Assembly (NCBI GenBank): GCA_019914995.1
Contig: CM034133.1
Span: 6,838,495 to 6,902,494, forward strand
Source: Acanthochlamys bracteata
Lineage: Eukaryota; Streptophyta; Magnoliopsida; Pandanales; Velloziaceae
Length of the DNA: 64,000 nt
Direction: 5' to 3'
This document shows positions 49,621 to 60,515 of the stretch, one piece after another. Under the pieces are notes generated by a model. That model ran no database searches. It had not been told where the DNA came from and worked only from the letters and a program-made list of their open reading frames with translations. How positions within the stretch are numbered: the first letter of the stretch is position 1; the number at the start of each line of letters is the position of its first letter. Both the position numbers and the translations under genes were made by a program.

Positions 49621-50121
49621 TCACGGGCGCATATTCTCGAAGTCGGCCATTACTACATCCAAACACCGTCGTAGCTCCGCCGTCTCTACGACACCTCCGT
49701 CGTTCGCTTCCGCCTTCACTCCAGTTCCCCAGAAACTCTCTGCCAATCTTGTATTCGTTATCTGGTCTGTCCATAACGGCGTGCATACTGTTGGAGTTCC
49801 ACACGAAATGCTCTCAAGCATCGAGTTCCACCCGCAATACGTGACGAAACAACCGACTGCTTTATGCGATAACACCTTTACCTGAGAACACCACTCAACT
49901 ATCAACCCTTGTTCTGATTCCACAAGCTGCAGTCCTTCAAATCTATTATTGCTTTCCGGTACCCACAAGTACGGCTGGCATTGTCTGCTAGCGCTCGTGA
50001 TATCTCTTCTAATCGATTTTGTTTCAACACCGCGCGATAGCTTCCAAATGAAACGTAAATCATCGAACCATCTTGCTTTGAGTTCAACCATCCATGTAAT
50101 GCTTTCGTCTACTTTGATCAA
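49621..50121 (-). pseudogene. Captured UDP-glycosyltransferase fragment (UGT75-like)
   Basis: 166 minus codons contain the complete 44-residue plant secondary-product glycosyltransferase box, from WCSQVKVLSHKAVGCF through GWNSMLESISCG to PLWTDQ. The final Asp-Gln typical of glucose users is present. The conserved His of this box (F-V-T-H-C-G-W-N) is replaced by Tyr. RLAESFWGTGVKAE and VVETAELRRCLDVVM follow, after which the frame stops. The usual last ~40 residues are absent. In another frame 49,902-50,087 has MIYVSFGSYRAVLKQNRLEE, the 'YVSFGS' block just upstream, so there is a frameshift. An N-terminal remnant may extend to 50,630. The family attaches UDP-glucose to small molecules, but this piece cannot encode an enzyme. 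Confidence 0.85.
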
Positions 50122-50758
50122 ATCTACTTACGAATTGCGGTTGTTTCTAAACCATGAAGAAAAAGCGGTGGCATGTGACGGGCCTCTTTGGAACAATCTT
50201 CATTTTCTCGAAAGTCTGCGATGACGCTCGCTTTAGGCCCTCTTCGAACAATCTCCATTTTTCGAAAGCTGCGATGATGTCCGCAACCCAAGGCACAAAA
50301 AGAGGCAACGGCTGCGACGTGTTTGAATGCGTAGCGACTTACGCCCGACGGAGGCAACGCGGAGTTTGCATACTCGGCGGTAGTGGGACAAAGAACCAAT
50401 GTAAGCCTTCGCTAACCAAAGATCAACCGGAGCTATTATTTACTCTCCACGAAAGGTTCGAGATTCTTTTCGGCTATCCGGATCGTTTCTTCCGCCTCCG
50501 CTCGCTCCTTTGGCGGGACGAAACGACTATTTTCTTCTTTGCCGTGGACAAGGGCAAGTTGTAGGAGGAAGTGTCGTAGGAGAATACGACGCTTACGGTC
50601 CATTATAGTTATCGCCGCTTCGTTCACCAACGTTGCTTATGAGAGGCTTCCTTTGGAAGAGGAAGAACCTCCAGCAGGAGCGATGCAAGAAACGAACGGA
50701 AATGGGAACGGAAGCGGTGGACCGACTAATAGTGGCGGGAACGGTGGAGGGAATCCGT

Positions 50759-51010
50759 TTGCAGAGAACCGCGGGTCGGGAGTCTCAGAAATTTTAAAAA
50801 AATGTTGATTCCTCACTCCGTCCTTCTCTGACAATGTTACGTATTCTCTCTTCTTCCTTTGTTTTAATTTTCTCATTACTCTTAATTAATCTATTTATTA
50901 ACTTAATTAACTACTACTTATTCTTTTTGTGGATTCGTTCGTGCTTTCGCGTTCTATCTCATTTTTTTTCTTTTGCAGATGTTTTGCTTCGCTATCGCGA
51001 ACCGAATCTT
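50759..51010. repeat. Internal copies of the element ends in opposite orientations
   Basis: GCAGAGAACCGCGGGTCGGG at 50,759 is oriented like the right TIR (compare 52,650). ACGTATTCTCTCTTCTT...TTTTGCAGATGTTTTGCTTCGC at 50,840-50,995 is oriented like the left TIR (compare 48,780-48,945). The pair lies back to back, as at the joint of two adjacent elements. Confidence 0.6.
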
Positions 51011-51170
51011 CTACTATTTTCGCACTGAAAAAGATTGTGAAATCACCTTTCAACGTCTATCTGTCGGACCAAAAGGCTTCATGAGATTGTAGGGAGGCCG
51101 TTGGTTGGCTCTTAAGATGCCATTCTAGATGGCTGATAGAGAATATGTGCTGCCGCGAATCACGTACTTA

Positions 51171-51876
51171 GGGTATGTTTGGATACATGGTTAAAAATAA
51201 TAGTAAGAAAATAGATTGAAAAAATAGTAAGAGGACGGATAGGAAAGAGTGACTATTTAACTTTACAATGTTTGCATATATAGTAAGGGTAATGAAGTAA
51301 GAATATATAGGTAAATAAATAAGTAAAGGAAGTAAATTTTCTATAAAAGACTTAAATGCCCTTTTTATTTATATTAATCTAACTTTTATTAATATAACTT
51401 TAAACTAATTTGATTAATATAACTTAAATTAACTTTATTAATATAACTTTTAAATTAATTTTTTATATTAATTTAATTTTTTTATTAATGTTTGATATAA
51501 TTTAATAAAATTAATAAAATTTTTAATTAAAAAATTTGATCGTATATTTTTATTATTTTTTCTACCAACTAAAATTAATTAAAATATAAATAAATATAAA
51601 AATTATAAATTATTATTAATAAAAAATAATACAAATTATTAAAGTAAATATTTAAATAAAAATATTAATTAAAATAAATATTAAAAATTAAAAAATAAAA
51701 GGACCCATGTGTACCCACCAATTTGGTGGGTACATATTTCACCATCATTTTACCATAATTTCACTACCACCGTCTTTTTCCTTCCATTAATGAAGCAAAA
51801 CCAAACATAGTTAATATGGTGAAATGCTTCACCATCACCACCATTCACCATCAATAACCACAATCCAAACAATGCC
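51171..51876. mobile_element. PIF/Harbinger (Tourist-like) MITE inside the Pack-MULE
   Basis: The ends GGGTATGTTTGGAT and, inverted, GGCATTGTTTGGAT are flanked by TTA on both sides (51168-51170, 51877-51879). The interior is very AT-rich. It abuts the DUF547 exon, so it inserted after or together with capture. Confidence 0.8.
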
Positions 51877-51879
51877 TTA

Positions 51880-52047
51880 AAGTCTTCAAAGAACTTTCTC
51901 CTTTCCAAAGGCCCAACTAGATATCCAGTTATTAATATAGCATGGATGGACATCATATTGTACAAGTTTATGAAAAAAGCAAGTTTCTCTTCTCTTGATA
52001 AACCATCCATGTCAACTCTTTGCAGCTCCTCAACAGTTCTCAAATAT
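51880..52047 (-). pseudogene. Captured DUF547-family exon
   Basis: The minus frame reads YLRTVEELQRVDMDGLSREE, LAFFINLYNMMSIHAIL and GPLERRKFFEDFK. This is the core of the plant DUF547 domain found in glutaredoxin/DEP/DUF547 proteins and MIP1-type leucine-zipper proteins. A normal splice acceptor (TGTACAG) precedes it at 52,048-52,050. Downstream the exon runs into the Tourist-like MITE, so the rest of the domain is missing. A single isolated exon between the TIRs indicates capture of genomic, not processed, DNA. Confidence 0.82.
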
Positions 52048-52149
52048 CTGTACAAATTTAGCAATCAGAATTTCATAGAGCGAATTTGTTAATTCCTTAA
52101 AACCCAAGCTTAGTAGTGACAATCACATAACTCCAGCAAAGGCCACAAT

Positions 52150-52330
52150 ATGTATAGCATCTGACCGTTGTATGCTCAGTTAATTTATGCAAAACCATTG
52201 CTGCTGCATACACTGCAGTGAAGGCATAGGCCATCCCAACATCTTCGAAACAACCTGTTCTTGAGCTATGCTTCTCTAAATAGGTGTTTGAGTTGATAAG
52301 TTGGAAAGAGATTTGAATAGGTGGCGATAT
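52150..52330 (-). pseudogene. Third captured exon-like fragment, unrecognised
   Basis: The minus frame is open through NTYLEKHSSRTGCFEDVGMA and YAFTAVYAAAMVLHKLTEHT, with good amino-acid composition for a real protein. I cannot name the family. It lies upstream of the DUF547 exon in the same orientation, so it could belong to the same source gene. Confidence 0.4.
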
Positions 52331-52582
52331 AAATCATATACTATGGTTTTCACTTTCATAAGTATGGATCATCATAGAAAGCATAACTTATCCTGACAAA
52401 AAGTTGGAACATGTATTTCTATGCATAATCCTATGCTGTCTACAACTTATTCCATCCATCATATTTTGACAAAACTAACTCATATTTACATCCAAATGTT
52501 TTCGGTATTTGCAGCCAAGAATATTTCATAGTTTTATTCAAACGTATGTAGTTCTTTTTATCAAGACTTGCCCACAACTGTA

Positions 52583-53074
52583 CCCAAAAGATTAATAATA
52601 TTATTAATAAGAGAGAATTGATTAAATTAAGAAGTTCTTTTGTTTGAAGAGAACCGCGGGTAGGGGGCTCAGATTCAACTGCCGGCGGCTTTGAGTGGCT
52701 GCTTCCCTGAGCGAAGCGTTGGCTGCTGATGGAGGAGGGAAGGTGATGCAGGAACAAAGAGGGAAGCTGCGAAATAAAAACACAAGAGAATTAAGTTAAA
52801 TAAGAATTAATAAAATTAATTAAGTTAAATAAGATCAACTAAGAGTTAATGAAATTGTTTAAAAAAAAAGAAGTGCGAGCATACGTAAATGTGTCAGTAC
52901 CTTACTTTGCGAGTTGTGAGATTTTGGTTTGATAAAAAATATTCGGATGAAGTAAATTCATCAAATCGATAGCGCGTAAGAGATAGATTAACAAATGCGA
53001 GATGCAATCATTGCCGCACACGCAAGGGAGTGCCTTGGAGTGTGTACAGGGGAGGGAGTGCTTGTATCCTCCCC
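52583..53074 (-). repeat. Right terminal inverted repeat of the Pack-MULE-like element
   Basis: Inverted copy of 48591-49085 with scattered mismatches and small indels. Confidence 0.9.
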
Positions 53075-53088
53075 TATATATATATATA

Positions 53089-53513
53089 GGGGAGGGATAG
53101 AAGCACTCCCTCCTTAGGGGCACTCTCGGGCACTCCCTCTCCGGTTTATGGTCGGAGTGACCTCCAAATTCAATTTCCACCGTTGGATATGAAAAACTAT
53201 GAGTTAGAAATATATCCATAAAATTTCAGCTCAATCGGACTACGAGTTCACATCCATCCGGTCACTTGATCAAGATGACAGAAAGTAAGAAAACTTAAAA
53301 ATATGTATATTGTATCATTTTTGTCATCTTGATCAAGTGATCGGATGGACGTCAATTCGTAATTCGATTGAACTGAAATTTTATGGATATGTTTTTAACT
53401 CATAGTTCTTCATATCCAACGGTGGATATTAGATTTGGAGATTACCCTGACCATAAATCGGAGAAGGAGTGCCTGGGAGTGCGCATAAAGAGTGAGTGTC
53501 CCTATCCCTCCCC
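53089..53513. mobile_element. 425-bp MITE sharing the Pack-MULE ends
   Basis: The ends are GGGGAGGGATAGAAGCACTC and, inverted, GGGGAGGGATAGGGACACTC. The arms remain complementary almost to the centre (TTGATCAAGATGACAGAAA / TTTTTGTCATCTTGATCAA), so the whole unit can fold back. It shares terminal sequence with the 4.5-kb neighbour and full-length structure with the MITE at 13,167. (TA)n lies on both sides. Confidence 0.88.
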
Positions 53514-53542
53514 ATATATATATATGTATGTATATATGTATA

Positions 53543-53580
<38 letters not shown>

Positions 53581-53647
53581 AGAATATATATACACATATA
53601 TATGTATGTATATATATATATATATACATTTATATATATATATATAT
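53514..53647. repeat. (TA)n-rich tract
   Basis: ATATATGTATG-type simple repeat between two transposons. Open frames here are spurious. Confidence 0.95.
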
Positions 53648-53920
53648 GAATAAGGTATGTACACTTTGTGCACTGTTCGTGCACATTGTGTACATTGAAT
53701 CTCAGCCATTCGATCATGATCGACCGGCTGAGATTCATGCGCTCAATAATGCGGGTGTGATCCTGTAGAAGGTTACGCTCGGCAATTCGCGTGCCCTTCT
53801 ATGGGATGAAGTTATATTTTTTTTTTTCTTCATTTATTCCCTTGCAATTATTGAGAAAGAAAAGAAATAAGATTATACTAATGAACACTCGTGTCGCATT
53901 GTTGACGGGAATTCATTTGT

Positions 53921-54893
53921 ATTGAAAAGTGCAGCAGAAGTGTACACGAGAAATATGTATGATAGATTTAAAGAAGAATTTGAAAAAGCTCAAACTGTGT
54001 ATGTGTTGCATGACGATGAGAAGGTTTGTGACGGCTACACGACTTATATTTATAAGTCTCGAGTGGAAGGTAAAGTTCAATCCAATAACAAAGAAAGGTA
54101 GCTGTGAATGCAAGCTTTTTGAATTTATGGGAATTCCTTGTGGACATCTTGTGAAGGTTTTTCTCAGTCGGGATATAGAGATGCCAGATTATTTTATTCT
54201 TCAGCAGTAGAAGAAGGAGGCAAACAAATATAGAGTTAAGTATGATGGTGGATCTGTAAGTGGGCATGAGAATGCTGAGTTACTGAGAACTACCCAACTA
54301 CAGATGGATTGCAACCAATTGGTATATGAAGCCGCTGAAACTGATGAGGGCTATCAAATTTTATTGAAAGCATTAGAAGAAGCAGCACTGCGGCTCAGAG
54401 AAATAAGAAAAGTTAATCACCATGTTAGTATTCCAATTATCGGCTCATGTGAAGTCAATGAGAACTTACAAGCCACGGTTGATGCATCTCAAGTTTTGCT
54501 ATTGAATCCTCATATCTCACAAACTAAGGGAAGAAAAAAGAAAAAACTATTTACAAAAGTAATAGTAGAATAAAAGGAAGTTTGGAGAAAGCCACAGCAA
54601 AAGCCAAAACAAAAACATGTAGAAAATGTGCGTATTATAACAAGCCCGGTATTCAACACGATAAACGAAATTGTCCTGAAAATCTAAATAGAAAGAATAA
54701 GACAAGTAAGTAAATTATTTGCTTAGGTTTGATTAGTAACATACCTTTTGTTTTTTAATTCAAACTTTTTCTTAACATTTGTCATCACTTTTAATTGATA
54801 GTTTTTGGAAGAGATGATGCTGAGGACAAAAATAGAGATGATGGTGAATGTGAAGATACTACTGAAGAAGAAGAATCAGCTATTCATTTAGAG
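53921..54893 (+). pseudogene. FAR1/FHY3-like MULE transposase relic, C-terminal half
   Basis: In order: AAEVYTRNMYDRFKEEFEKA, then after a frameshift the SWIM zinc finger GSCECKLFEFMGIPCGHLVK (C-X-C...C-X-H), and MPDYFILQQ followed by a stop where a tryptophan is usual. ELLRTTQLQMDCNQLVYEAA follows, then NPHISQTKGRKKKK. A C-terminal knuckle CRKCAYYNKPGIQHDKRNC is in a second frame. An intron-like break (GTAAGT at ~54,713 to TGATAG at ~54,807) leads to an acidic C-terminus (ECEDTTEEEESAIHLE). FAR1/FHY3 are transcription factors domesticated from such transposases. This copy is broken and tied to TIRs, so it is a transposon relic rather than a regulator. Confidence 0.78.
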
Positions 54894-55034
54894 TAGGATC
54901 ATGAATTTATTTTGACATTTTTGGAAGTATTTGGATGTTGTATCCAATCTTATTAAGTTGTATTGTATAGGAAGCAATTTGTTATATGCAATCGTGATAT
55001 TTAATTATTATATTTTCTGTTTACATTTCCATAC

Positions 55035-55865
55035 AGTAAAAAAAAAATTGAATTGAAAAAGTGAAGTGAAATAAAAAGAGAGTTAAGCCAAAACAGTGAA
55101 TAAAGCAGTAAAATAAAAAAATGAAAAAAAACAGTGAAATTGGAAAAGTGGAAGAAAAAAAAGCAATTAAAAAAATCAATTGAAAAAAGCAGTGGAAAAA
55201 AAAACATGAAAAAGAAACAGTGAAAAAAAGAAGTGAAAAAAATTAATGAAAAAGAAACAGTAAAAAAAATAATGAAAAAAACAACGAAATGCAAAAGTGA
55301 AAAAAGACAATGAAAAAAATATAGTGGGAAAAACCAAAGAAGTGAAAATAAATTAAAAAAACAGTGAAAAAAATAATAAAAAAAATAGTGAAATGAAAAA
55401 GTGGAAAAAAAATAGTGGGAAAAAATAGTGAAATAAAAAAAATGAAAAAGAAACAGTGAAAAAAATTTGAAAAAACAAGTGAAAATAAGAAAATAAAAAC
55501 AGTGAAATAAAAAAATGAAAAAGAAATAGTGAAAAAAAGAAGTGAAGAAAATATTAAAAGAACAGTGAAAATAAGAAAATAAAAAAAAACGGTGAAATGG
55601 AAAAGTCGAAAAAAAATAGACAATGAAAAAAAACAGTGAAATAAAAAATAAAAAAAACAGTGAAAAAAAGAAGTAAAAAATAATTAAAAAAAGGGTGAAA
55701 TGGGAAAGTGAAAAAAAAAACAGTGAAAAACGACAATAAAAGAAAACAGTAAAAAAACAGTGAAATAAAAAAATAAAATAAAAACAGTGAAAAATAATAA
55801 TGAAAAAAATAGTAAATAAAAAGTGTACAATAAAACAGAAAAATTAAAACTGTAAAGATATAGCA
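55035..55865. repeat. A-rich cryptic repeat built on CAGTGAAAAAA/AAGTGAAAAAA
   Basis: About 830 bp of poly-purine plus strand in which CAGTGAAA and AAGTGAAA recur every 15-30 bases without a fixed period. The complementary FFHCFFF open frames are a by-product. It is strand-asymmetric, with almost no C or T on the plus strand. Confidence 0.85.
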
Positions 55866-56321
55866 TTCCCACATAAGCATTCACTTTAATATAGATCACG
55901 TTTGCATTCACTAACCATAGCTCACTTGAGCATTGCATTTACACTTGAACATTCACTAGCTCACACTTGCGTTCACTAAAACAGCTCCACTTGAACATTA
56001 CATTCACAATTACATAGTTCACAATGAGCTTTCATCTCTAAATTGCCGAAGGAACTAATCACCACATGGAAACTCATGCAAATAAACACTCATCACAAAA
56101 ACAGACATGCATTTTAAGCTTGAACAACTTTCATTACAACGTCGATTCCCATCATCAACAGACAAAAACTGATAATCATAATTTCAAGAAATGAAAAATC
56201 TTCCCATAACATGCGTTTAGTTGATCACCAACGGCACTACAAAAAAACAAATTTCATAAAAATTAAATAAATAAGAAAATAGAAATTATCAATTTACATT
56301 CAGTTCCGAAGTAGAAATTGA

Positions 56322-56500
56322 TGGTTTCCTAGTCCGAATTTCGATCGTCGGCCGGCGATCGAACGCTCCGGCCGCGGCGTAGGTAGAAATTGATGATGGC
56401 ATAAGGTATCGAAGAAAGAGGAAAGATAAATTTATGGTTTGTTAGCCCGAATTTCAATCGTCGGCCGGTGATCGAGTGCAGAGGCCGCGGCGAACAAAAA
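56322..56500. repeat. Direct duplication of a GC-rich block
   Basis: CGAATTTCGATCGTCGGCCG (~56,335) and CGAATTTCAATCGTCGGCCG (~56,450), each followed by GCGATCGA/GTGATCGA and GGCCGCGGCG. The copies are about 115 bases apart, with AAATTGATG/AAAATTGGG linkers. Confidence 0.75.
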
Positions 56501-56980
56501 TTGGGCTTGAAGCTCACGGCGGGAAAATGATGAAATATTTGAAGGGAAATGAAGGAAGGAGATGGCAAGAGAAAGATTGAAAGCAGTGGCGGGGAGCGTG
56601 CAGCAGCCGGTAGTGGAAAAATTGGAATGGAGAAGGCTCAACAGCGAGCGAGAACGAAAAAGAGAAAAAATTTTAAAAAAGAGAAACAAGGAAGAAAAAT
56701 ATGGTATGCGTTGACGAAAATACCCCTCGCACAGTACTTACGTAAATGTTTCAACCCGGGATGAACTATGACCGTTTGATCATGATCTAACGGTCAAAAA
56801 TTCGATGTGCGCGGAACGCAGATATGTGCATAGGGTCTCATACTAGCTTGGGTTGACGGATTCTAGGTCTGATGGGAACTTTAGCCACAAGATAAAAATA
56901 CTATAGAATGATAGATGTGCAGCGCATTCTGTAAGGCTAACAACTCATTCTCATTCTCTAAAGAAAAAAAAGCAAAGACC

Positions 56981-57363
<383 letters not shown>

Positions 57364-57672
57364 TGTTATTTTGATCAATGAAAGACGACCACCTTACTAG
57401 TTGGACTACAATAATTTTTTTAAGAAATTGTTAAAATTAATTAGTAATTTAAAATATTCGATCTTGTGAGACTGTTTCCAATCCTATGCGACATCTGCAA
57501 AACATACATATTAATAACGTATTTGCCCTTGAACATGGCTGAAATGATAAATTGAGTCTGAAATTGTAAGAATTAGCTGGGCGCTTGTGTACACCATTAT
57601 ATTTGCTATGGGACGGTTAAAATTTAGGCATAACAGCACATCACACAAGTAAACGTTATATATATATATATA

Positions 57673-59800
57673 GTGTGGGAGGAGATAGAGGCACAATGAT
57701 CGCTATGTGCGATGCTCCTGTGCCTCAATCCTAATCGCTTGATCAGCCATCGAGCGGCTCTTCTCGACGTGATCGATATGGGGCAAACTTGTCTCTTTCT
57801 CACGAGACAGGGTTGATCCCGTCTTTCTGTCGGTTGTTTCGTTTGCACGTCCGAGCGTCTAATGTGCAAACATGTCTACGGGCCGGATCATTGCAACTTC
57901 GATCGACCTGGGTGCAAACAAGTTTCTTTCTCGTGAATTAATTTTTGGGTTTAGGACTGTGCAAGAAAAAACCTGTGATTTTTTTTCGCTTACTATTTAC
58001 GCGAGCCGTGAAGACTGTGGCAATAGGAGTTCTTCTCCTCAAGCGGTTGCTCCTCGTTTCCAGATCTCCTTTCGTGGCTTTTGTATTCTCCAACTCTCTT
58101 GCTATGGATCAAGAGTATGAATCAACGAGTATTCCCATTTCTTTCTAGGAAGTTGTTGAAATATCTCTCACTCAAAAACTCTATTAACTATTACGAGCTG
58201 TCGCTGAGGTCAAATAGGTGGTCGATATCTTGGTCGCCTCGTGGAGGTGATTCCACAAGATCGACCATTGTAATATTGAATTAGCATGCTCGACTAGATA
58301 CACTACTGCTTAGGACGAAATGTGCTATAAAGAAGGTACACATTATAGTTGGACATTAATTTACAACTGAGTTAGATGGATAGCATATAGATTTCGTAGC
58401 TCGACATTAATATGTCCTAAATATGATTCTATTCTCAGGTCGACAAATCGGACTTTTGTGTCAAAATGTTAGACATCAACCTCGTTCCGACAATTCTAGA
58501 GACCGATGAAATAAATGCGGTCTAAACAACATCAATGCCACAGTTCGACATTAAATTGCACTTGAATTATCTTATTAATTTGATTTCATTATGTCGACAT
58601 CCATATACATTGATCCTATCTCAGGTTGACAAATCTTACTTGCATGTTATAAAATACGGTCGAAATATAGTCGACTCTTTATTTGTATTTCTTTTAGTTG
58701 AATTCTTAGTTCGGAATATATTATGTTTGTTTAAGCATTCTCGTAAAATAACAAAATATTGGTTCTCCATTCTATCGTAGAATCAACGGAGCCATTGACA
58801 CAGGACACGGATTCTTCTATTCCAACTGCAAACGCAATAGGAGATAAAGTCAATGAGAAATCACCGTATGTTGGAATGACCTTTGATAGCCTCGAAACTA
58901 CGAAGCAGTTTTATACAGATTACGAAAAGCATTGGGCTTCAGCGTCGTGAGCCGAACTATGAAAAAGAGACAATTAAAATATCTTGGCTAGGGAAATGTT
59001 GCTACACTGATTTGTGAGCATTTTTGGGTATTACAGAGTGCATGAAAGGAGATAAATGCTGGCTCCAAGAAAGAAGGAAAAAAGAAAAGAAATAATAGTA
59101 CGATTAAATGCGAATGCACTGCATCGATGAGAGTGAAATTGGATGCCGATGGATCATGGAGAGTGGTGAATTTTGCAAAAGACCACACTCTATTATAGTA
59201 AGCCCGGCAAAAAGGATGCACATGCCTAGTAATAGACAAATGTCTGATGCGGCGAAGACGCTAGTAGACGAATTTCGGGAGGAAGGCATATCGGTGTATA
59301 AAGTTACTGATACACTCGTTGGGACGTAAGCCCGTTTTGATGATAGAAATTGCTAAAACCATTTGGGTCTCTCGAAAAGTATAAAAAATAATGTCAGGTG
59401 ATGCTAGCGCAACTTTGAATTGGTTTAACAAGCGATTCAGTTTGGATGTGCACTGCTTTTGGACGAGATAGAGGGCTCCTTCAAGTGGTTTTTCAAGACC
59501 TAGCTCGATACTATAGGTGAGCGGGCCCCTCTCGAATAAACATTTTGAATCAGAACATTTCACAAACGAAAAGAAGACCCATTGTGGAGAGATAGTTCCG
59601 ATTGCAACGGTAGAGAAAAAGGAGGTCTGGAGAAGGTCATCGAGAACGCCAACGTAAAGACAGATAGGAAATGTGCTTGTTGTAATAAGACCGGCGTTAA
59701 AAATGACAAGCGTAATTGCCCTGCAAATCTAAATAGAAAGGGAGAGTTGTTTGCTCCGACGCTGGAGATGAAACGATTTGTCTTTAGGAGTGCATACTTG
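57673..59800 (+). mobile_element. Second Mutator-like element, right end not found
   Basis: A TA tract (57,657-57,672) is followed by GTGTGGGAGGAGATAGAGGCAC, which resembles the GGGGAGGGATAAAGGCAC ends at 48.6 and 53.1 kb. A FAR1-type relic lies inside. Imperfect direct repeats at ~58,390-58,470 and ~58,590-58,670 (TCAGGTCGACAAATC / TCAGGTTGACAAATC) are probably subterminal. No matching right end was seen before 62 kb. Confidence 0.45.
58760..59770 (+). pseudogene. FAR1/FHY3-like relic with the catalytic core deleted
   Basis: The N-terminal FAR1 DNA-binding domain comes first: SPYVGMTFDSLETTKQFYTD, then in a shifted frame LGFSVVSRTMKKR. At 59,103-59,200 IKCECTASMRVKLDADGSWR and VVNFAKDHTLL complete the zinc-binding block. 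After 59,400 the sequence jumps to the C-terminal knuckle (GGLEKVIENANVKTDRKCAC, then NDKRNCPANLNRK at 59,606-59,748). This is homologous to the knuckle at 54,600 but with the knuckle histidine changed to asparagine. The MULE catalytic domain and SWIM finger are absent. It keeps two DNA-binding ends without a core, but frameshifts argue against function. Confidence 0.75.
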
Positions 59801-60033
59801 TGGGGCTTGCCATAGCTTCGCGTATACATGCACAACTGTACCGTTTGTCACATTCATCATTTTTTGAGAAATTTGTTTTACATTCATTAATAAATTAATT
59901 CACTAGCTAGACATTCTTTTATAGAAATGAATTCAATTTCATGCACTGAAGATGACTGAAGTTGAAACTTATCAACTTTCTTTTGTTCGACATATTTTTG
60001 AAGTTTGGCAATAATGGATATGATCCAAATGGC

Positions 60034-60515
60034 GACCATGATCTAGAATTGTGATTCCATAGAGTGATATGCGACTAAATATGACCATCTTGTGGACATG
60101 TTCGACCATAAAGTGATTCCGAACTCCTTTATAAAGCATCGGTCAGCAACTATGGTCGTACAAGGTCACTCAATGTCATATTATGGAGATGCACCGCGAG
60201 GGGACTGTGGTTTACAATTGTGCGACTACATGCGACAATTTTATAGACTCGTGCGACCATAAAGTGATGTGCATTTTGATGCGTCCATTTTATGTACTTG
60301 TGCGACCATAAAGTGATCCCTGACTCTTGTGTGAAATGTCAGTTATAAGCTATATATGTACAAGATCGCACATGGTCGCACCGCGTCATATTATGGTTGG
60401 ACATTGCGACACCTACTTGCGAATTTCTGAAACTTAAACTATGTGCAGCGGACGACCGTGGTCTGAAATGGTGCGACTATATGCGACCATCTTATAAACT
60501 TGTGCGACCATATTC
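60034..60515. repeat. Diverged repeats of a GCGACCATAAAGTGAT unit
   Basis: The motif GTGCGACCATAAAGTGAT and variants (TTCGACCATAAAGTGATTC, GTGCGACTATATGCGACC, TATGGTCGCACAAGG-like) recur in the same order in about three units starting near 60,034, 60,196 and 60,447. Inverted forms (GGTCGCAC, TGGTCGTACAAGG) occur within each unit, so each can form hairpins. Confidence 0.75.

Larger units (their letters stand above)
48591..53074. mobile_element. Pack-MULE-like composite element with long inverted ends
   Basis: A 4,484-bp unit with ~490-bp terminal inverted repeats. The left end GGGGAGGGATAAAGGCACTC matches the inverted right end GGGGAGGATACAAGCACTCC. Both continue through ACACTCCAAGGCACTCCC and past ACCGCGGGT to ~49,085 and ~52,585. 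It is flanked by TA tracts, so a 9-bp duplication would be TATATATAT on both sides and is not diagnostic. It carries no transposase but holds pieces of unrelated host genes: a UDP-glycosyltransferase (49,621-50,121), a DUF547 exon (51,880-52,047) and a third exon-like piece (~52,150-52,330). Long TIRs plus captured gene fragments define Pack-MULEs. A short extra inverted end pair at 50,759-51,000 suggests two such elements joined. Confidence 0.78.
53648..56850 (+). mobile_element. Mutator-like element with FAR1-type transposase relic
   Basis: The left end (GTACATTGAATCTCAGCCATTCGATCATGATCGACCGG around 53,690) and the inverted right end (GCACATCGAATTTTTGACCGTTAGATCATGATCAAACGG around 56,800) form a diverged terminal inverted repeat beginning near GGTATGTACAC / CCCTATGCACA. 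Between them are the 3' half of a FAR1/FHY3-like transposase, an A-rich cryptic repeat and a duplicated GC-rich block. Most of the transposase N-terminus is deleted. Boundaries are good to about 10 bases. Confidence 0.65.

Noticed and set aside
49317-49844. 175-codon plus frame rich in Pro/Ser
   Set aside because: Antisense to the captured UGT fragment, which explains its openness.
55001-55938. Phe-rich open frames on the minus strand that look like membrane proteins
   Set aside because: They read the complement of the A-rich cryptic repeat; no start context, conserved motif or splice support.
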